Shown here one piece after another: positions 51,959-60,538 of a stretch of DNA of 64,000 nucleotides. The first letter of the stretch is position 1; the number at the start of each line of letters is the position of its first letter. Source of the stretch: Saonia sp964398035 (GTDB taxonomy: Bacteria > Bacteroidota > Bacteroidia > Flavobacteriales > Flavobacteriaceae); contig CAYNLI010000003.1 in the NCBI GenBank assembly GCA_964398035.1, positions 1 through 64,000 on the forward strand, given 5' to 3'. The position numbers were made by a program, and so were the translations under genes. The notes under the pieces are model-generated. The model worked only from the letters and a program-made list of their open reading frames with translations. It did no database searches and was not told where the DNA came from.

Positions 51959-52962
51959 TGCAGCCATTAATCAGCATTCTTATCCCTTTTAAAAATACAG
52001 CTCAGTTTTTAAATGAATGTATAGATTCTGTTATTCAACAGCAGTATGCCAACTGGGAGGTTGTGGCCATTAATGACCATTCCATTGATAATAGCAAATT
52101 AATCCTTGAAGCATACGCCAAAGAAAATTCCAGAATACATGTATTTGACAATCAGGGAAAGGGAATAATTGATGCGCTTAGAACAGCTTATTCCAAAAGT
52201 AATGGTCTGTTTATAACCAGAATGGATTCTGATGATGTGATGATGCCTGAAAGATTAGGTGTTATGTTAAGCTCTCTATTGGAAAAGGGTCGAGGACACC
52301 TTGCTATAGGTCAAGTAGAATACTTTTCCAAAAGCGGTATAAAAAGCGGATATAAACGTTATGAAGAATGGTTGAACCAATTGACAAAAAACGGAATTAA
52401 CTATTCTGAAATATATAAAGAGTGCGTAATCCCATCCCCGTGTTGGATGGTTTATAAAGAGGATTTGGAGTTGTGTGGTGCTTTTGAACCTAACAGGTAT
52501 CCAGAAGATTACGACCTTGCATTTCGGTTTTATGAAAAAGGATTAAAATGCATTCCGTGCAATAAAGTATTGCTTCGTTGGAGGGATTATGATACACGTA
52601 CATCCCGTACCAGTGAACACTATGCCCAAAACTATTTTTTGGATATAAAACTTCATTATTTTTTAAAGTTGGAACAAGGTGAAACTAAATCTTTAACTGT
52701 GTGGGGCGCAGGACGTAAAGGAAAGACGATTGCCAAAAGTTTACTGGAGAAAAACATTGATTTTCATTGGCTTTGTGACAACCCAAAAAAGATTGGAATA
52801 AAGATATATGACAAAGAACTTTTTCATTTCACGGCCTTAAACAATTTAGAAAACACACAAAGTATAATTACCGTGGCAAATAATGAAGCACAAGCATTCA
52901 TCAAAAATTATTTTACAAAAATTGACCAAGTACATGGAGAGGATTATTTTTTCTTTTGCTGA
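51958..52962 (+). CDS. Family 2 glycosyltransferase with a C-terminal Rossmann-like extension
   Basis: A 334-residue protein starting at GTG (51958). Residues about 1-225 form a GT-A domain: ISILIPFKNTAQFLNECIDS, AINDHSIDNSKLI and the metal-binding DSDD at about 90 (ITRMDSDDVMMPERL), with the CWMVYKEDLELCGAFEPNRYPEDYDLAFRFYEKG acceptor region. Residues about 240-334 (SLTVWGAGRKGKTIAKSLLE, WLCDNPKKIGIKIYDKELF) look like a nucleotide-binding Rossmann half, as found appended to some methyltransferases. Acceptor unknown. Confidence 0.87.
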   Translation: MQPLISILIPFKNTAQFLNECIDSVIQQQYANWEVVAINDHSIDNSKLILEAYAKENSRIHVFDNQGKGIIDALRTAYSKSNGLFITRMDSDDVMMPERLGVMLSSLLEKGRGHLAIGQVEYFSKSGIKSGYKRYEEWLNQLTKNGINYSEIYKECVIPSPCWMVYKEDLELCGAFEPNRYPEDYDLAFRFYEKGLKCIPCNKVLLRWRDYDTRTSRTSEHYAQNYFLDIKLHYFLKLEQGETKSLTVWGAGRKGKTIAKSLLEKNIDFHWLCDNPKKIGIKIYDKELFHFTALNNLENTQSIITVANNEAQAFIKNYFTKIDQVHGEDYFFFC

Positions 52963-53010
52963 TTTTAATTTTATGGTTTCCTACTTTAAACATAAAACCA
53001 ATACTTTTCA

Positions 53011-53018
53011 TATATTTG
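53011..53018 (+). promoter_or_regulatory. -7 box upstream of the BatA-like gene
   Basis: TATATTTG matches TAnnTTTG exactly, 18 bp before the ATG at 53036. A TTG at the proper distance is not clear. Confidence 0.45.
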
Positions 53019-53035
53019 CCAAATCAAATTAGGGA

Positions 53036-54961
53036 ATGCAGTTTAAACATCCAGAACTTCTTTGGGCCTTACTCTTACTACTCATCCCCATATTCATTCA
53101 TCTTTTTCAACTCCGTAGATTTAAAAAAACACCTTTTACCAACGTAAAGTTGTTACAAAAAGTAGTTGTAGAATCTCGTAAAAGCAACACTTTAAAAAAA
53201 TGGTTGTTGTTATTTACAAGACTATTGCTCTTTACAGCACTAATTCTGGCATTCGCACAACCTTTCTTTGCAGAAGAAACTGCACTGGCTAAAAAAGAAA
53301 CTGTTATTTATTTGGATGATTCCTTTAGCATGCAAGCCAAGAACGCTACTACTACTTTACTAGAAGATGCCGTACAGGAGTTAATAAAATCCATTCCCAA
53401 AGAGAATACTTTTTCTTTGTTCACTAATGAAAAAGTCTTTAAGAATGTAGAATTAAAGGATATACAGAATGATTTGTTATCTCTAGAATATTCTCCAAAA
53501 CAACTACAACTAAATGAGTTGGAGTTAAAAGCAAACACCTTGTTTTCCAAAAGCCCAGAATCTATAAAAAATCTGATCCTAATTTCAGATTTTCAACAGC
53601 GGATAAGTTCCAATAAAAGAGACTCCACAACTACTGATGTACAAAAGCATTTGGTGCAAGTTCTTCCGGAAAAGAAGGAGAACATTGTTATTGACACTGC
53701 TTATATCAGTGCCATATTACCTAACAACATTGAACTTACCACAGAACTTTCTAGTATTGTTGCAATTGAAAACACACCTGTATCTTTATATAACGATACC
53801 AATTTAATTGCCAAAACCGCAGCCAATTTTGATGGAAATAGAAAAGCGACCGTTATTTTCACCTTACCAAAAAATGAAATTATAAATGGTAGAATTGAAA
53901 TATTGGATACTGGATTGGTTTATGACAACTCACTCTATTTCAATATCAATAAGAAAGAAAAGATTAAGGTCTTGACTATTTCTGAAACAGAATCAGGCTT
54001 TCTTAAGCGCATTTTCACTGAAGATGAGTTTCAATTTACTACCTATTCTCTGCAAAATTTGAACTATAGTTTATTGGAAGAACAACATTTAATTGTATTG
54101 AATGAATTGGTCACTATCCCAAATTCGCTTCAAAATGCATTGAAATCTTTTAAAAAAAACGATGGGCACTTGGTCATAATCCCATCAATAACAGCGTATA
54201 CAACTTCCTATAATCAGTTAACATTAAATAGTAACGCTACTGTCTTTGGTGAACAAATGTTGGGCATCAATAATGTAACCAACATTAATTTTTCCCATCC
54301 ATTGTATACCAATGTTTTTGAAAAGAAAGTGACCAATTTTCAATATCCAAGTATTTCACAATACTATAACCTGAGTTCTTCTTTGCCCAAAATACTCTCT
54401 TTTGAAAACGGAAATCCATTCTTGGTTGGTGCAAATGGACTGTATGTTTTTACTGGTTCCCTTACAAAAGACAACACCAACTTTAAAAACTCTCCATTAA
54501 TAGTTCCCACATTTTATAATATGGGTGCCAATAGCCTTAAATCCTCTAAGCTGTATTCCATGATGGATGGTGTTTCCAGTACTGATGTGTCCATTACATT
54601 GGCAAAGGATAATATTCTAACACTTGTACAAGGTGAATATGAATTCATCCCCCAACAACAATCATACGCCAATAAAGTCTCCCTATCGTTTGATGGGGAT
54701 CTTGAAAAAAATGGAACTTATAGCATACAAAATGGGGATGCGTTACTAAAAAACATAAGTTTTAATTACCCAAGAAATGAAAGCGAGCTAACCTATTTAG
54801 ATATAAATACAATTGACGCTGTGTCTAAACAAAGTTCCATTACCAATCTTTTTAATGAGTTGAAAAATGACAATAGGATTACAGACCTTTGGAAATGGTT
54901 TGTTATTTTAGCATTGCTTTTTATACTGATAGAAATTCTGATCCAAAAAGTTTTTAAATGA
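53036..54961 (+). CDS. BatA-like protein with N-terminal double-transmembrane domain
   Basis: A 641-residue protein. The N-terminal domain MQFKHPELLWALLLLLIPIFIHLFQLRRFKK..TPFTNVKLLQKV with a second helix at about 58-76 is the BatA/Bacteroidota double-TM signature. It is followed by a vWA-like region (VIYLDDSFSMQAKN, about 90-103; LILISDFQQRIS) and a long periplasmic beta-rich part. A C-terminal helix (WKWFVILALLFILIEILIQKVF) closes it. A MoxR ATPase or other Bat genes are not adjacent. The next gene overlaps by 4 bp. Confidence 0.85.
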   Translation: MQFKHPELLWALLLLLIPIFIHLFQLRRFKKTPFTNVKLLQKVVVESRKSNTLKKWLLLFTRLLLFTALILAFAQPFFAEETALAKKETVIYLDDSFSMQAKNATTTLLEDAVQELIKSIPKENTFSLFTNEKVFKNVELKDIQNDLLSLEYSPKQLQLNELELKANTLFSKSPESIKNLILISDFQQRISSNKRDSTTTDVQKHLVQVLPEKKENIVIDTAYISAILPNNIELTTELSSIVAIENTPVSLYNDTNLIAKTAANFDGNRKATVIFTLPKNEIINGRIEILDTGLVYDNSLYFNINKKEKIKVLTISETESGFLKRIFTEDEFQFTTYSLQNLNYSLLEEQHLIVLNELVTIPNSLQNALKSFKKNDGHLVIIPSITAYTTSYNQLTLNSNATVFGEQMLGINNVTNINFSHPLYTNVFEKKVTNFQYPSISQYYNLSSSLPKILSFENGNPFLVGANGLYVFTGSLTKDNTNFKNSPLIVPTFYNMGANSLKSSKLYSMMDGVSSTDVSITLAKDNILTLVQGEYEFIPQQQSYANKVSLSFDGDLEKNGTYSIQNGDALLKNISFNYPRNESELTYLDINTIDAVSKQSSITNLFNELKNDNRITDLWKWFVILALLFILIEILIQKVFK

Positions 54962-56211
54962 ACATACTTCTAAAATCTGCCACAATCATTGATAACGACA
55001 ATAAGTCGTTACATCTTAAAAAGCGTGACATCCTAATAAAAAATGGCATTATTGAAAAAATAGCCGTAAACATTGAGAGCAGTGGAAAAACTAAAGTTAT
55101 CGATTATAAAAACTTGCACATATCCCAAGGATGGTTGGACACCAGCGTAAGTTTTGGTGAACCTGGTTATGAAGAAAGAGAAACCATTGTCAATGGACTT
55201 ACGGTTGCAGCAAAAAGTGGTTTTACGGATATAGTCCTTAACTCCAACAGCTATCCTGTACCAGATAGTAGTTCTGACATTGTTTTTTTAACAAATGCAG
55301 CACAAGGACAGGCAACAAAGCTACATCCATTGGGTATGATGACTTCTAAAGGAGAAGGAAAGCATTTGGCTGAGTTGTATGATATGAAAAATGCAGGAGC
55401 TGTAGGGTTCTATGATTTTAAGAATGCTACAGACAATTCTAACTTGGTAAAGATTGCATTGCTCTATGCTCAGAATTTTGATGGGCTGGTGTACTCTTTT
55501 CCAAAGGATAAAGGAATTGCCGGAAAAGGAACCGTAAATGAAGGTGAAACATCTACAAAGCTTGGACTTAAAGGGATTCCTACTCTTGCAGAAGAGCTCC
55601 AAATTGCAAGAGACCTCTTTATTTTAGAATATACAGATGGTAAATTACATATCCCCACTATTTCCGCTGCCAATTCTGTAAAACTGATTTCCGATGCCAA
55701 AAAGAAAGGCTTAAATGTGAGTTGTAGTGTTGCCATACATAACTTATGGTTTACAGATGATGTCTTAGAAGAGTTTGACTCCAACTACAAAGTAATGCCC
55801 CCTCTTAGAACAAAGAATGATGTAAAGGCACTCATTAAAGGTGTAAAAGATGGTGTTATAGATTTTGTGACCACAGATCATACCCCCCTTAATATTGAAT
55901 TAAAGCAAGTGGAGTTTGACAATGCTGCTTATGGAACAATAGGCTTAGAAAATGCATTTGGAATTCTGAATCAATTATTTGGATTGGAAAAAACAATTAC
56001 TTTACTCACGCAAAACAAAGAACGTTATGGCATATCAACCCCAAAAATTGCAGTAGGAGAAATTGCCAATATCACTCTTTTTGACCCTGATTTGGAATAT
56101 CAATTTACTAAAGAGCATATTTTTTCAACTTCTAAAAACTGCATGTTCTTGGGTGTCAAACTAAAAGGAAAATCCTTTGGAGTCATAGCGAATAATCAAG
56201 TCATAAATTAA
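54958..56211 (+). CDS. Dihydroorotase homologue lacking canonical metal ligands
   Basis: A 417-residue amidohydrolase-fold protein most like type I dihydroorotase (PyrC). The usual D-x-H-x-H metal motif after PGxxDxHxH is replaced: here QGWLDTSVSFGEPG has serine at residues 63 and 65. The substrate motif MPNTNP becomes LNSNSYP, and the HICHxST histidine is replaced by HIPTISAANS. The catalytic-aspartate segment DHTP is kept (FVTTDHTPLNIE). It is therefore probably not active as a dihydroorotase, perhaps a structural partner of aspartate carbamoyltransferase as for Pseudomonas PyrC'. It overlaps the BatA-like gene by 4 bp. Confidence 0.85.
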   Translation: MNILLKSATIIDNDNKSLHLKKRDILIKNGIIEKIAVNIESSGKTKVIDYKNLHISQGWLDTSVSFGEPGYEERETIVNGLTVAAKSGFTDIVLNSNSYPVPDSSSDIVFLTNAAQGQATKLHPLGMMTSKGEGKHLAELYDMKNAGAVGFYDFKNATDNSNLVKIALLYAQNFDGLVYSFPKDKGIAGKGTVNEGETSTKLGLKGIPTLAEELQIARDLFILEYTDGKLHIPTISAANSVKLISDAKKKGLNVSCSVAIHNLWFTDDVLEEFDSNYKVMPPLRTKNDVKALIKGVKDGVIDFVTTDHTPLNIELKQVEFDNAAYGTIGLENAFGILNQLFGLEKTITLLTQNKERYGISTPKIAVGEIANITLFDPDLEYQFTKEHIFSTSKNCMFLGVKLKGKSFGVIANNQVIN

Positions 56212-56245
56212 GTATCTTTAGGTCATTAACCAATAACACTATATC

Positions 56246-56551
56246 ATGGATCAAAACACAATAAAAGAAGGAAAGACAGAGGCCATCATTAGCTATATCT
56301 TTGTAATAGGGCTTATCATTGCATATTTTATGAACATGAACAAGAAAAATGAGTTTGCTAATTTTCATATAGGACAATCATTTCGCGTATGGTTGCTCAG
56401 TATTGCTCTTAGCATAGCATTGCGTGTAATGGACGTTGGTTTTTTAAGTATTCTTGGATGGGCGCCCATGGTTTTGGCAATCCTAGGCCTTATGAATGCC
56501 ATTAATGAGAAAGCGGAACCTTTGCCAATTATTGGGAATATAGGAAAATAG
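56246..56551 (+). CDS. DUF4870/Tic20-like membrane protein (copy 1)
   Basis: A 101-residue protein with three hydrophobic helices. Its pattern EAIISYIFVIGLIIAYFMNMNKKNEFANFHIGQSFRVWLLSI and the C-terminal AINEKAEPLPIIGNIGK correspond to the DUF4870 or Tic20-like small membrane proteins. The role is unknown. A related gene follows 30 bp downstream. Confidence 0.8.
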   Translation: MDQNTIKEGKTEAIISYIFVIGLIIAYFMNMNKKNEFANFHIGQSFRVWLLSIALSIALRVMDVGFLSILGWAPMVLAILGLMNAINEKAEPLPIIGNIGK

Positions 56552-56581
56552 TCTAGCTTCAATTTTAATAAATTCAATTTA

Positions 56582-56905
56582 ATGACAGATTCAAAAGCAG
56601 GTAAAACCACTGCTATAATTGCATATTTAACTATAGTTGGAGCCTTAATTGCTTTAAGCATAAATGCTGAACCAAAATATCAATTTGCTCGTTTTCATAC
56701 TAGACAAGCATTTGGATTGCATTTAATTTTTCTTGGTTGTTCCTTGTTTTTAAGCCAATGGTTCAATGAATATGCCTGGTATGGATTATACATTTTTTAT
56801 ATTGTTCTATGGTTCTATGGTTTTTTAGGCGCATTGAACAACAAAGAACAAGAAGTGCCCATTCTTGGGAAGTATTTTCAGAAATGGTTCACGTTTATTC
56901 AATAA
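56582..56905 (+). CDS. DUF4870/Tic20-like membrane protein (copy 2)
   Basis: A 107-residue paralogue of the preceding protein: GKTTAIIAYLTIVGALIALSINAEPKYQFARFHTRQAFGLHLIFL and the end ALNNKEQEVPILGKYFQKW. The shared G-KT-AII-Y start, the F--FH--Q-F motif and the P-I/L-GK end show an old tandem duplication. It is followed closely by the esterase gene at 56916. Confidence 0.8.
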   Translation: MTDSKAGKTTAIIAYLTIVGALIALSINAEPKYQFARFHTRQAFGLHLIFLGCSLFLSQWFNEYAWYGLYIFYIVLWFYGFLGALNNKEQEVPILGKYFQKWFTFIQ

Positions 56906-56915
56906 CAATAAAAGT

Positions 56916-57575
56916 ATGACCACTGCTCCCCTATCATTAGAACACATTATTCGCCCTTCATCATTAAAAGAAGGGAATTCCCCAGTTATATTTATGCTAC
57001 ATGGTTATGGCAGCAATGAAGAAGACCTTTTCTCTTTTGCCAATGAGTTACCAGAAGAACTTTGTATTATTTCTATTAGAGCTCCTTATAATTTACAGCC
57101 TTATGGCCATGCATGGTATGCCATTAATTTTGATGCCGAAAAAGGCAAATGGAGCGATGAAGAACAAGCTGTGGATTCTCGTGATAAAATTATTTCTTTT
57201 ATTGATGAAGCCTGTGCGGCCTATCATTTAAATGCTGCTAACATTACTTTATTGGGTTTTAGCCAAGGAACAATTTTAAGTTATGCCATTGGGTTGTCCT
57301 TCCCAGAGAAAATTAAAAATATCATTGCCCTGAGTGGCTATATCAATGAAAATATTCTTGTTGATAATTATGAAAATAATGCTTTTGATGATTTAAAAAT
57401 CTATGCTTCCCATGGAAGTGAAGATCAGGTAATCCCTGTAGAATGGGCCAGAAAAAATCCTATAATACTCAAAAAACTAGGTGTTGATCACAAATATGAA
57501 GAGTTCCCTATTGGCCATGGGGTATCTCCACAAAATTTTTATTCTTTAAAAAAATGGTTAGAGGACACGATTTAA
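56916..57575 (+). CDS. Phospholipase/carboxylesterase-family alpha/beta hydrolase
   Basis: A 219-residue hydrolase starting MTTAPLSLEHIIRPSS. I use the ATG at 56916 because the longer frame (56865) runs into the preceding gene. Oxyanion motif VIFMLHGYGSNEEDLFSF (about 24-41), nucleophile serine in LLGFSQGTILSYAI (about 124), aspartate in SHGSEDQVIPVEWA and histidine in FPIGHGVSPQNF are all present. Such enzymes hydrolyse short acyl esters; no substrate is indicated. It overlaps the convergent hypothetical gene by 4 bases. Confidence 0.88.
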   Translation: MTTAPLSLEHIIRPSSLKEGNSPVIFMLHGYGSNEEDLFSFANELPEELCIISIRAPYNLQPYGHAWYAINFDAEKGKWSDEEQAVDSRDKIISFIDEACAAYHLNAANITLLGFSQGTILSYAIGLSFPEKIKNIIALSGYINENILVDNYENNAFDDLKIYASHGSEDQVIPVEWARKNPIILKKLGVDHKYEEFPIGHGVSPQNFYSLKKWLEDTI

Positions 57576-58069
57576 TTACTACGTGTATACAATAAATGGT
57601 CTATTAAAATAAAATCTACAGCCATATCATCCTTTAGTTCATATTTTATAAGAATTTCTCCCCAGTATTTCCCATCAGAAAAATCAGCTATGATCCATTT
57701 ATGGTTCAATAGTTTAATTTTATTGATTTTAAAATCACTTTCCATCCCTGCATAAGGAATCAATGGATTATCTCCTTTCTTTTCATTAGTTTCCAATAAT
57801 TTATCGGAAATGTATAGCGATGCATCTTTAAGATCCAAATGCTCATAATACGCTAAAGCATCATCATTGTTTTCCAAAGAAAAATATTGCATATCCAATA
57901 TTTTAAGCTGTGAACCCTGCACTGAATCTTGCAGTGCTACAATCTTAGTTTTCAACTTTTCAATTCTATTTGCATTGTCCTTTACCATATTACCAGAACT
58001 TACAAATAAGTAAAGCACTATTAACGAGGTAAATATAAATAGGTATAAAAATATTTTACTTTTCATCAA
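57572..58069 (-). CDS. Hypothetical membrane-anchored protein
   Basis: A 165-residue protein with one N-terminal membrane segment (IFLYLFIFTSLIVLYLFVS), a predicted coiled coil (KDNANRIEKLKTKIVALQDSV, split here at 57-61) and a small mixed domain ending AVDFILIDHLLYTRSN. It follows the MBL gene directly (58070/58069), so the two are probably cotranscribed. No function recognised. Confidence 0.75.
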   Translation of the reverse strand: MMKSKIFLYLFIFTSLIVLYLFVSSGNMVKDNANRIEKLKTKIVALQDSVQGSQLKILDMQYFSLENNDDALAYYEHLDLKDASLYISDKLLETNEKKGDNPLIPYAGMESDFKINKIKLLNHKWIIADFSDGKYWGEILIKYELKDDMAVDFILIDHLLYTRSN

Positions 58070-58846
58070 TTATATGTTTATAATTAAATTATCATACGCC
58101 AAATGTACATTATTTGGCAAGCTTTTTTCCACTTCATCATGAAAACCCAACATATGGCTAATATGGGTGAAATAAGTTTTCTCTGGCTTTACTTTTTCAA
58201 CAAAATCCAATGCTTCTTCTAGATTAAAATGGGAATGATGAGGCTCTTTTCTTAAAGCATTAATCGATAATACTTTAACTCCTTTTATTTTCTCGATTTC
58301 TTGATCAGAAATAGTCTTCACATCAGTTAAATATGCAAAATCCTGAATTTTATATCCAAACACCTGTAATCTATTATGATAGGCTTCAATTGGAACTATA
58401 TCAATATTCCCCAACTTAAAAGGACGATTGTTCTCTACTAAATTCACTTGCACGGCAGGTGCCCCTGGATATCTGTTCTCATCAACAAATATATAATCAA
58501 ATCGTAATTTCAAAGAATCTGCTACTCGCTTGTGTGCATAAATGGGAATATCACCTTGTCTAAAAAAAAAGGGGCGAATATCATCTATCCCTGCTGTATG
58601 GTCGGCGTGCTCATGTGTAAAAAGTATACCGTCCATTTTGTCTACTTTATGTGTAAGCATTTGTTGTCGAAAATCTGGTCCACAATCTATCACATAATTG
58701 TAATTATCCCAAGAAACCATAACGGATACTCGTAAACGTTTGTCTTTTGGATTTTTACTTAAACATACTGGATGATTGCTTCCAATAACTGGAATTCCTT
58801 GGGATGTTCCCGTTCCTAAAAAAGTAATTTTAACTCCATTGCCCAT
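58070..58846 (-). CDS. MBL-fold metal-dependent hydrolase
   Basis: A 258-residue metallo-beta-lactamase-fold protein. The start VKITFLGTGTSQGIPVIG and the metal motif THEHADHTAGIDD (about 77-89, HxHxDH) resemble the PhnP/RNase Z-type phosphodiesterases. PHHSHFNLEEALDFV, THISHMLG and the final LAYDNLIIN fill the other positions. It is located opposite the conserved 484-residue unknown gene, sharing a short promoter region. Confidence 0.92.
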   Translation of the reverse strand: MGNGVKITFLGTGTSQGIPVIGSNHPVCLSKNPKDKRLRVSVMVSWDNYNYVIDCGPDFRQQMLTHKVDKMDGILFTHEHADHTAGIDDIRPFFFRQGDIPIYAHKRVADSLKLRFDYIFVDENRYPGAPAVQVNLVENNRPFKLGNIDIVPIEAYHNRLQVFGYKIQDFAYLTDVKTISDQEIEKIKGVKVLSINALRKEPHHSHFNLEEALDFVEKVKPEKTYFTHISHMLGFHDEVEKSLPNNVHLAYDNLIINI

Positions 58847-58894
58847 TTAGACCAAATTTATAACATATTTATTTAAAAGATTGCTTGATCTTAT

Positions 58895-58902
58895 TAACTT
58901 TG
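58895..58902 (+). promoter_or_regulatory. -7 box upstream of the conserved unknown at 58923
   Basis: TAACTTTG matches TAnnTTTG, 20 bp ahead of the ATG at 58923. It falls inside the longer open frame from 58881, which therefore is unlikely to be the real start. Confidence 0.5.
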
Positions 58903-58922
58903 CCACAGCAAAACAGATAGGT

Positions 58923-60377
58923 ATGGCTTCAGTTTTAAAAAAGGATGTAGGTTTTGAAAATATCCCTTCCATAAAGGCAAAAACACTTAGGATAAATTTA
59001 AACCCGAATATTTACGGGACTTTTGCAGAAATAGGTGCAGGACAAGAAACTGCTAGACATTTCTTTAGGTCTGGTGGCGCGTCTGGTACTATCGCAAAAG
59101 CAATGAGTGCCTATGACAAAGATTTTAGTGATGCAATTTATGGGATTGAGGAAGATAATAGATATGTATCACAATCTAGGCTAAAGAAAATGCTTACTCA
59201 TGAAATGCGACTCATGGAAGAGCGTATTAACAGGGAAAACCAACCTGATAGGCTTTTCTTTTCCTATGCCAATACTGTAGCCACCATAGATTTTTCTAAA
59301 AGATATAAAGGGCATGGATGGGTTGGTCTCCGATTTCAATTGGATCAGAACCAAAAGGAATATGATGAGATAATCATGCATGTACGTTTTAAGCAGAATG
59401 AGGCTAGATTACAGCAGGAAACGCTTGGTATAATGGGTGTTAACCTTATATACGGAGCTTTTTACAAATACAATAAGCCAAGGAAATTAATTAAATACCT
59501 GTATGATCATATAGATACGGATACTGTGGAGATTGACATGGTTAATTTCTCTGGGCCTAATTTTAAGAATGTGGATAATAGGTTGATCAGTCTTCAACTT
59601 ATTAAGAATGACATGACCGATGCGGTAATGTTTGGCCCTGATGGAAACAATTTATTGCCAGCTTCAATTTTATACAAAAAAAACATTCTTGCCTTACGGG
59701 GGAGTTTTAGACCTGTTACCAAGGTAAATGTGGACATGCTAAAAAAATCTTATGATATCTTCATAAGAGAGAAAACTGTAATAGAAGAAAAAACCATTGT
59801 TATTTTTGAAATTACCCTTTCTAATTTAAAAGCTTCTGGGGAAATAGACGAGCAAGATTTTATGGACAGGGCAAAATTACTGTGCGCTTTGGGTCATATA
59901 GTAATGATATCCAAATTTCAAGAATACTATAAACTGGTAGAGTATTTTAATAATTATACCAAAAAGAGAATAGGGCTTACCATGGGAGTCAATAACTTGG
60001 TGGATATATTTGATGAACGATATTACAACCATTTAAGTGGTGGCATACTTGAAGCTTTTGGAAAGTTATTCTTTAAAAACCTTAGAGTTTACCTGTATCC
60101 TATGAAGAATACAGAGACTGGACAAATTATGACCAGCAACAATATTCAGGTACATCCAAGGATGAAGGAATTATACAAATTCTTTAAGTACAACAGTAAG
60201 GTAATGGACATTATTGACTATGACCCTGAAATCATGGATATTTTCTCTAGAGATGTTCTTAAGAAAATTACCAGTGGAGAAGAGGGTTGGGAAGAAATGC
60301 TACCAGAAGGAATTTCAGAAATCATAAAAAGTGAACACTTATTTCTAAAAAAGGCCGTTCTACAAGAAGATAAATAA
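58923..60377 (+). CDS. Conserved 484-residue protein of unknown function
   Basis: Starts MASVLKKDVGFENIPSIKAK at 58923, 484 residues. Features: TFAEIGAGQETARHFFRSGGASGTIAKAMSAYD (about 37-69), a RYVSQSRLKKMLTHEMRLMEERI helix, FFSYANTVATIDF, KGHGWVGLRFQ, and VHPRMKELYKFF. It has no signal peptide or membrane segment and is rich in mixed alpha/beta segments. Homologues across Bacteroidota carry conflicting names (TonB-dependent receptor, nicotinate-nucleotide adenylyltransferase) that the sequence does not support. The GAGQETARHFFRSGGASGT segment is glycine-rich and could bind a nucleotide, but this is inference. Confidence 0.8.
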   Translation: MASVLKKDVGFENIPSIKAKTLRINLNPNIYGTFAEIGAGQETARHFFRSGGASGTIAKAMSAYDKDFSDAIYGIEEDNRYVSQSRLKKMLTHEMRLMEERINRENQPDRLFFSYANTVATIDFSKRYKGHGWVGLRFQLDQNQKEYDEIIMHVRFKQNEARLQQETLGIMGVNLIYGAFYKYNKPRKLIKYLYDHIDTDTVEIDMVNFSGPNFKNVDNRLISLQLIKNDMTDAVMFGPDGNNLLPASILYKKNILALRGSFRPVTKVNVDMLKKSYDIFIREKTVIEEKTIVIFEITLSNLKASGEIDEQDFMDRAKLLCALGHIVMISKFQEYYKLVEYFNNYTKKRIGLTMGVNNLVDIFDERYYNHLSGGILEAFGKLFFKNLRVYLYPMKNTETGQIMTSNNIQVHPRMKELYKFFKYNSKVMDIIDYDPEIMDIFSRDVLKKITSGEEGWEEMLPEGISEIIKSEHLFLKKAVLQEDK

Positions 60378-60398
60378 AAACCTTCTTTATAAAATATT

Positions 60399-60425
60399 AA
60401 AGCCTCACAATGTGAGGCTTTTTTT
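60399..60425 (+). terminator. Terminator after the 484-residue unknown gene
   Basis: Palindrome AAAGCCTCACA / TGTGAGGCTTT with a one-base centre, followed by TTTT. It lies about 22 bp after the stop codon. Confidence 0.85.
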
Positions 60426-60537
60426 ATTCCCACATTTTGGGTTTAATACCCCAACACTTGCGTAAAAATATGAAAAATATCTTTCTTAATGCCTCGTGGA
60501 ACCTGCCTGACGGAGAGGTAGGATTACCTCAAGATAG
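60424..60537 (-). repeat. Copy B of the ~115-bp intergenic repeat
   Basis: The minus strand carries the same ordered blocks as copy A (28001-28115). These are ACCTC..., a CAGGC run, CCACGAGGCATTAAG, a GATATTTTTCATATTT core, ACGCAAG, TATTAAACCC and ATGTGGGAATAA. It runs from the T-tail of the preceding terminator to the bcp stop codon. A and B are far apart and in opposite orientation, which supports a mobile or REP-like origin. Confidence 0.75.
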
Positions 60538-60538
60538 C

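Noticed and set aside
52956..53147. Short plus-strand frame starting MLILILWFPTLNIKP
   Set aside because: It overlaps the end of the glycosyltransferase and the start of the BatA-like gene in another frame and contains the BatA promoter box, so it is a chance frame.
54958..56211. Reading the altered dihydroorotase as a pseudogene
   Set aside because: The frame is full length with no stops or frameshifts and keeps the fold-defining segments, so loss of metal ligands more likely reflects a changed role.
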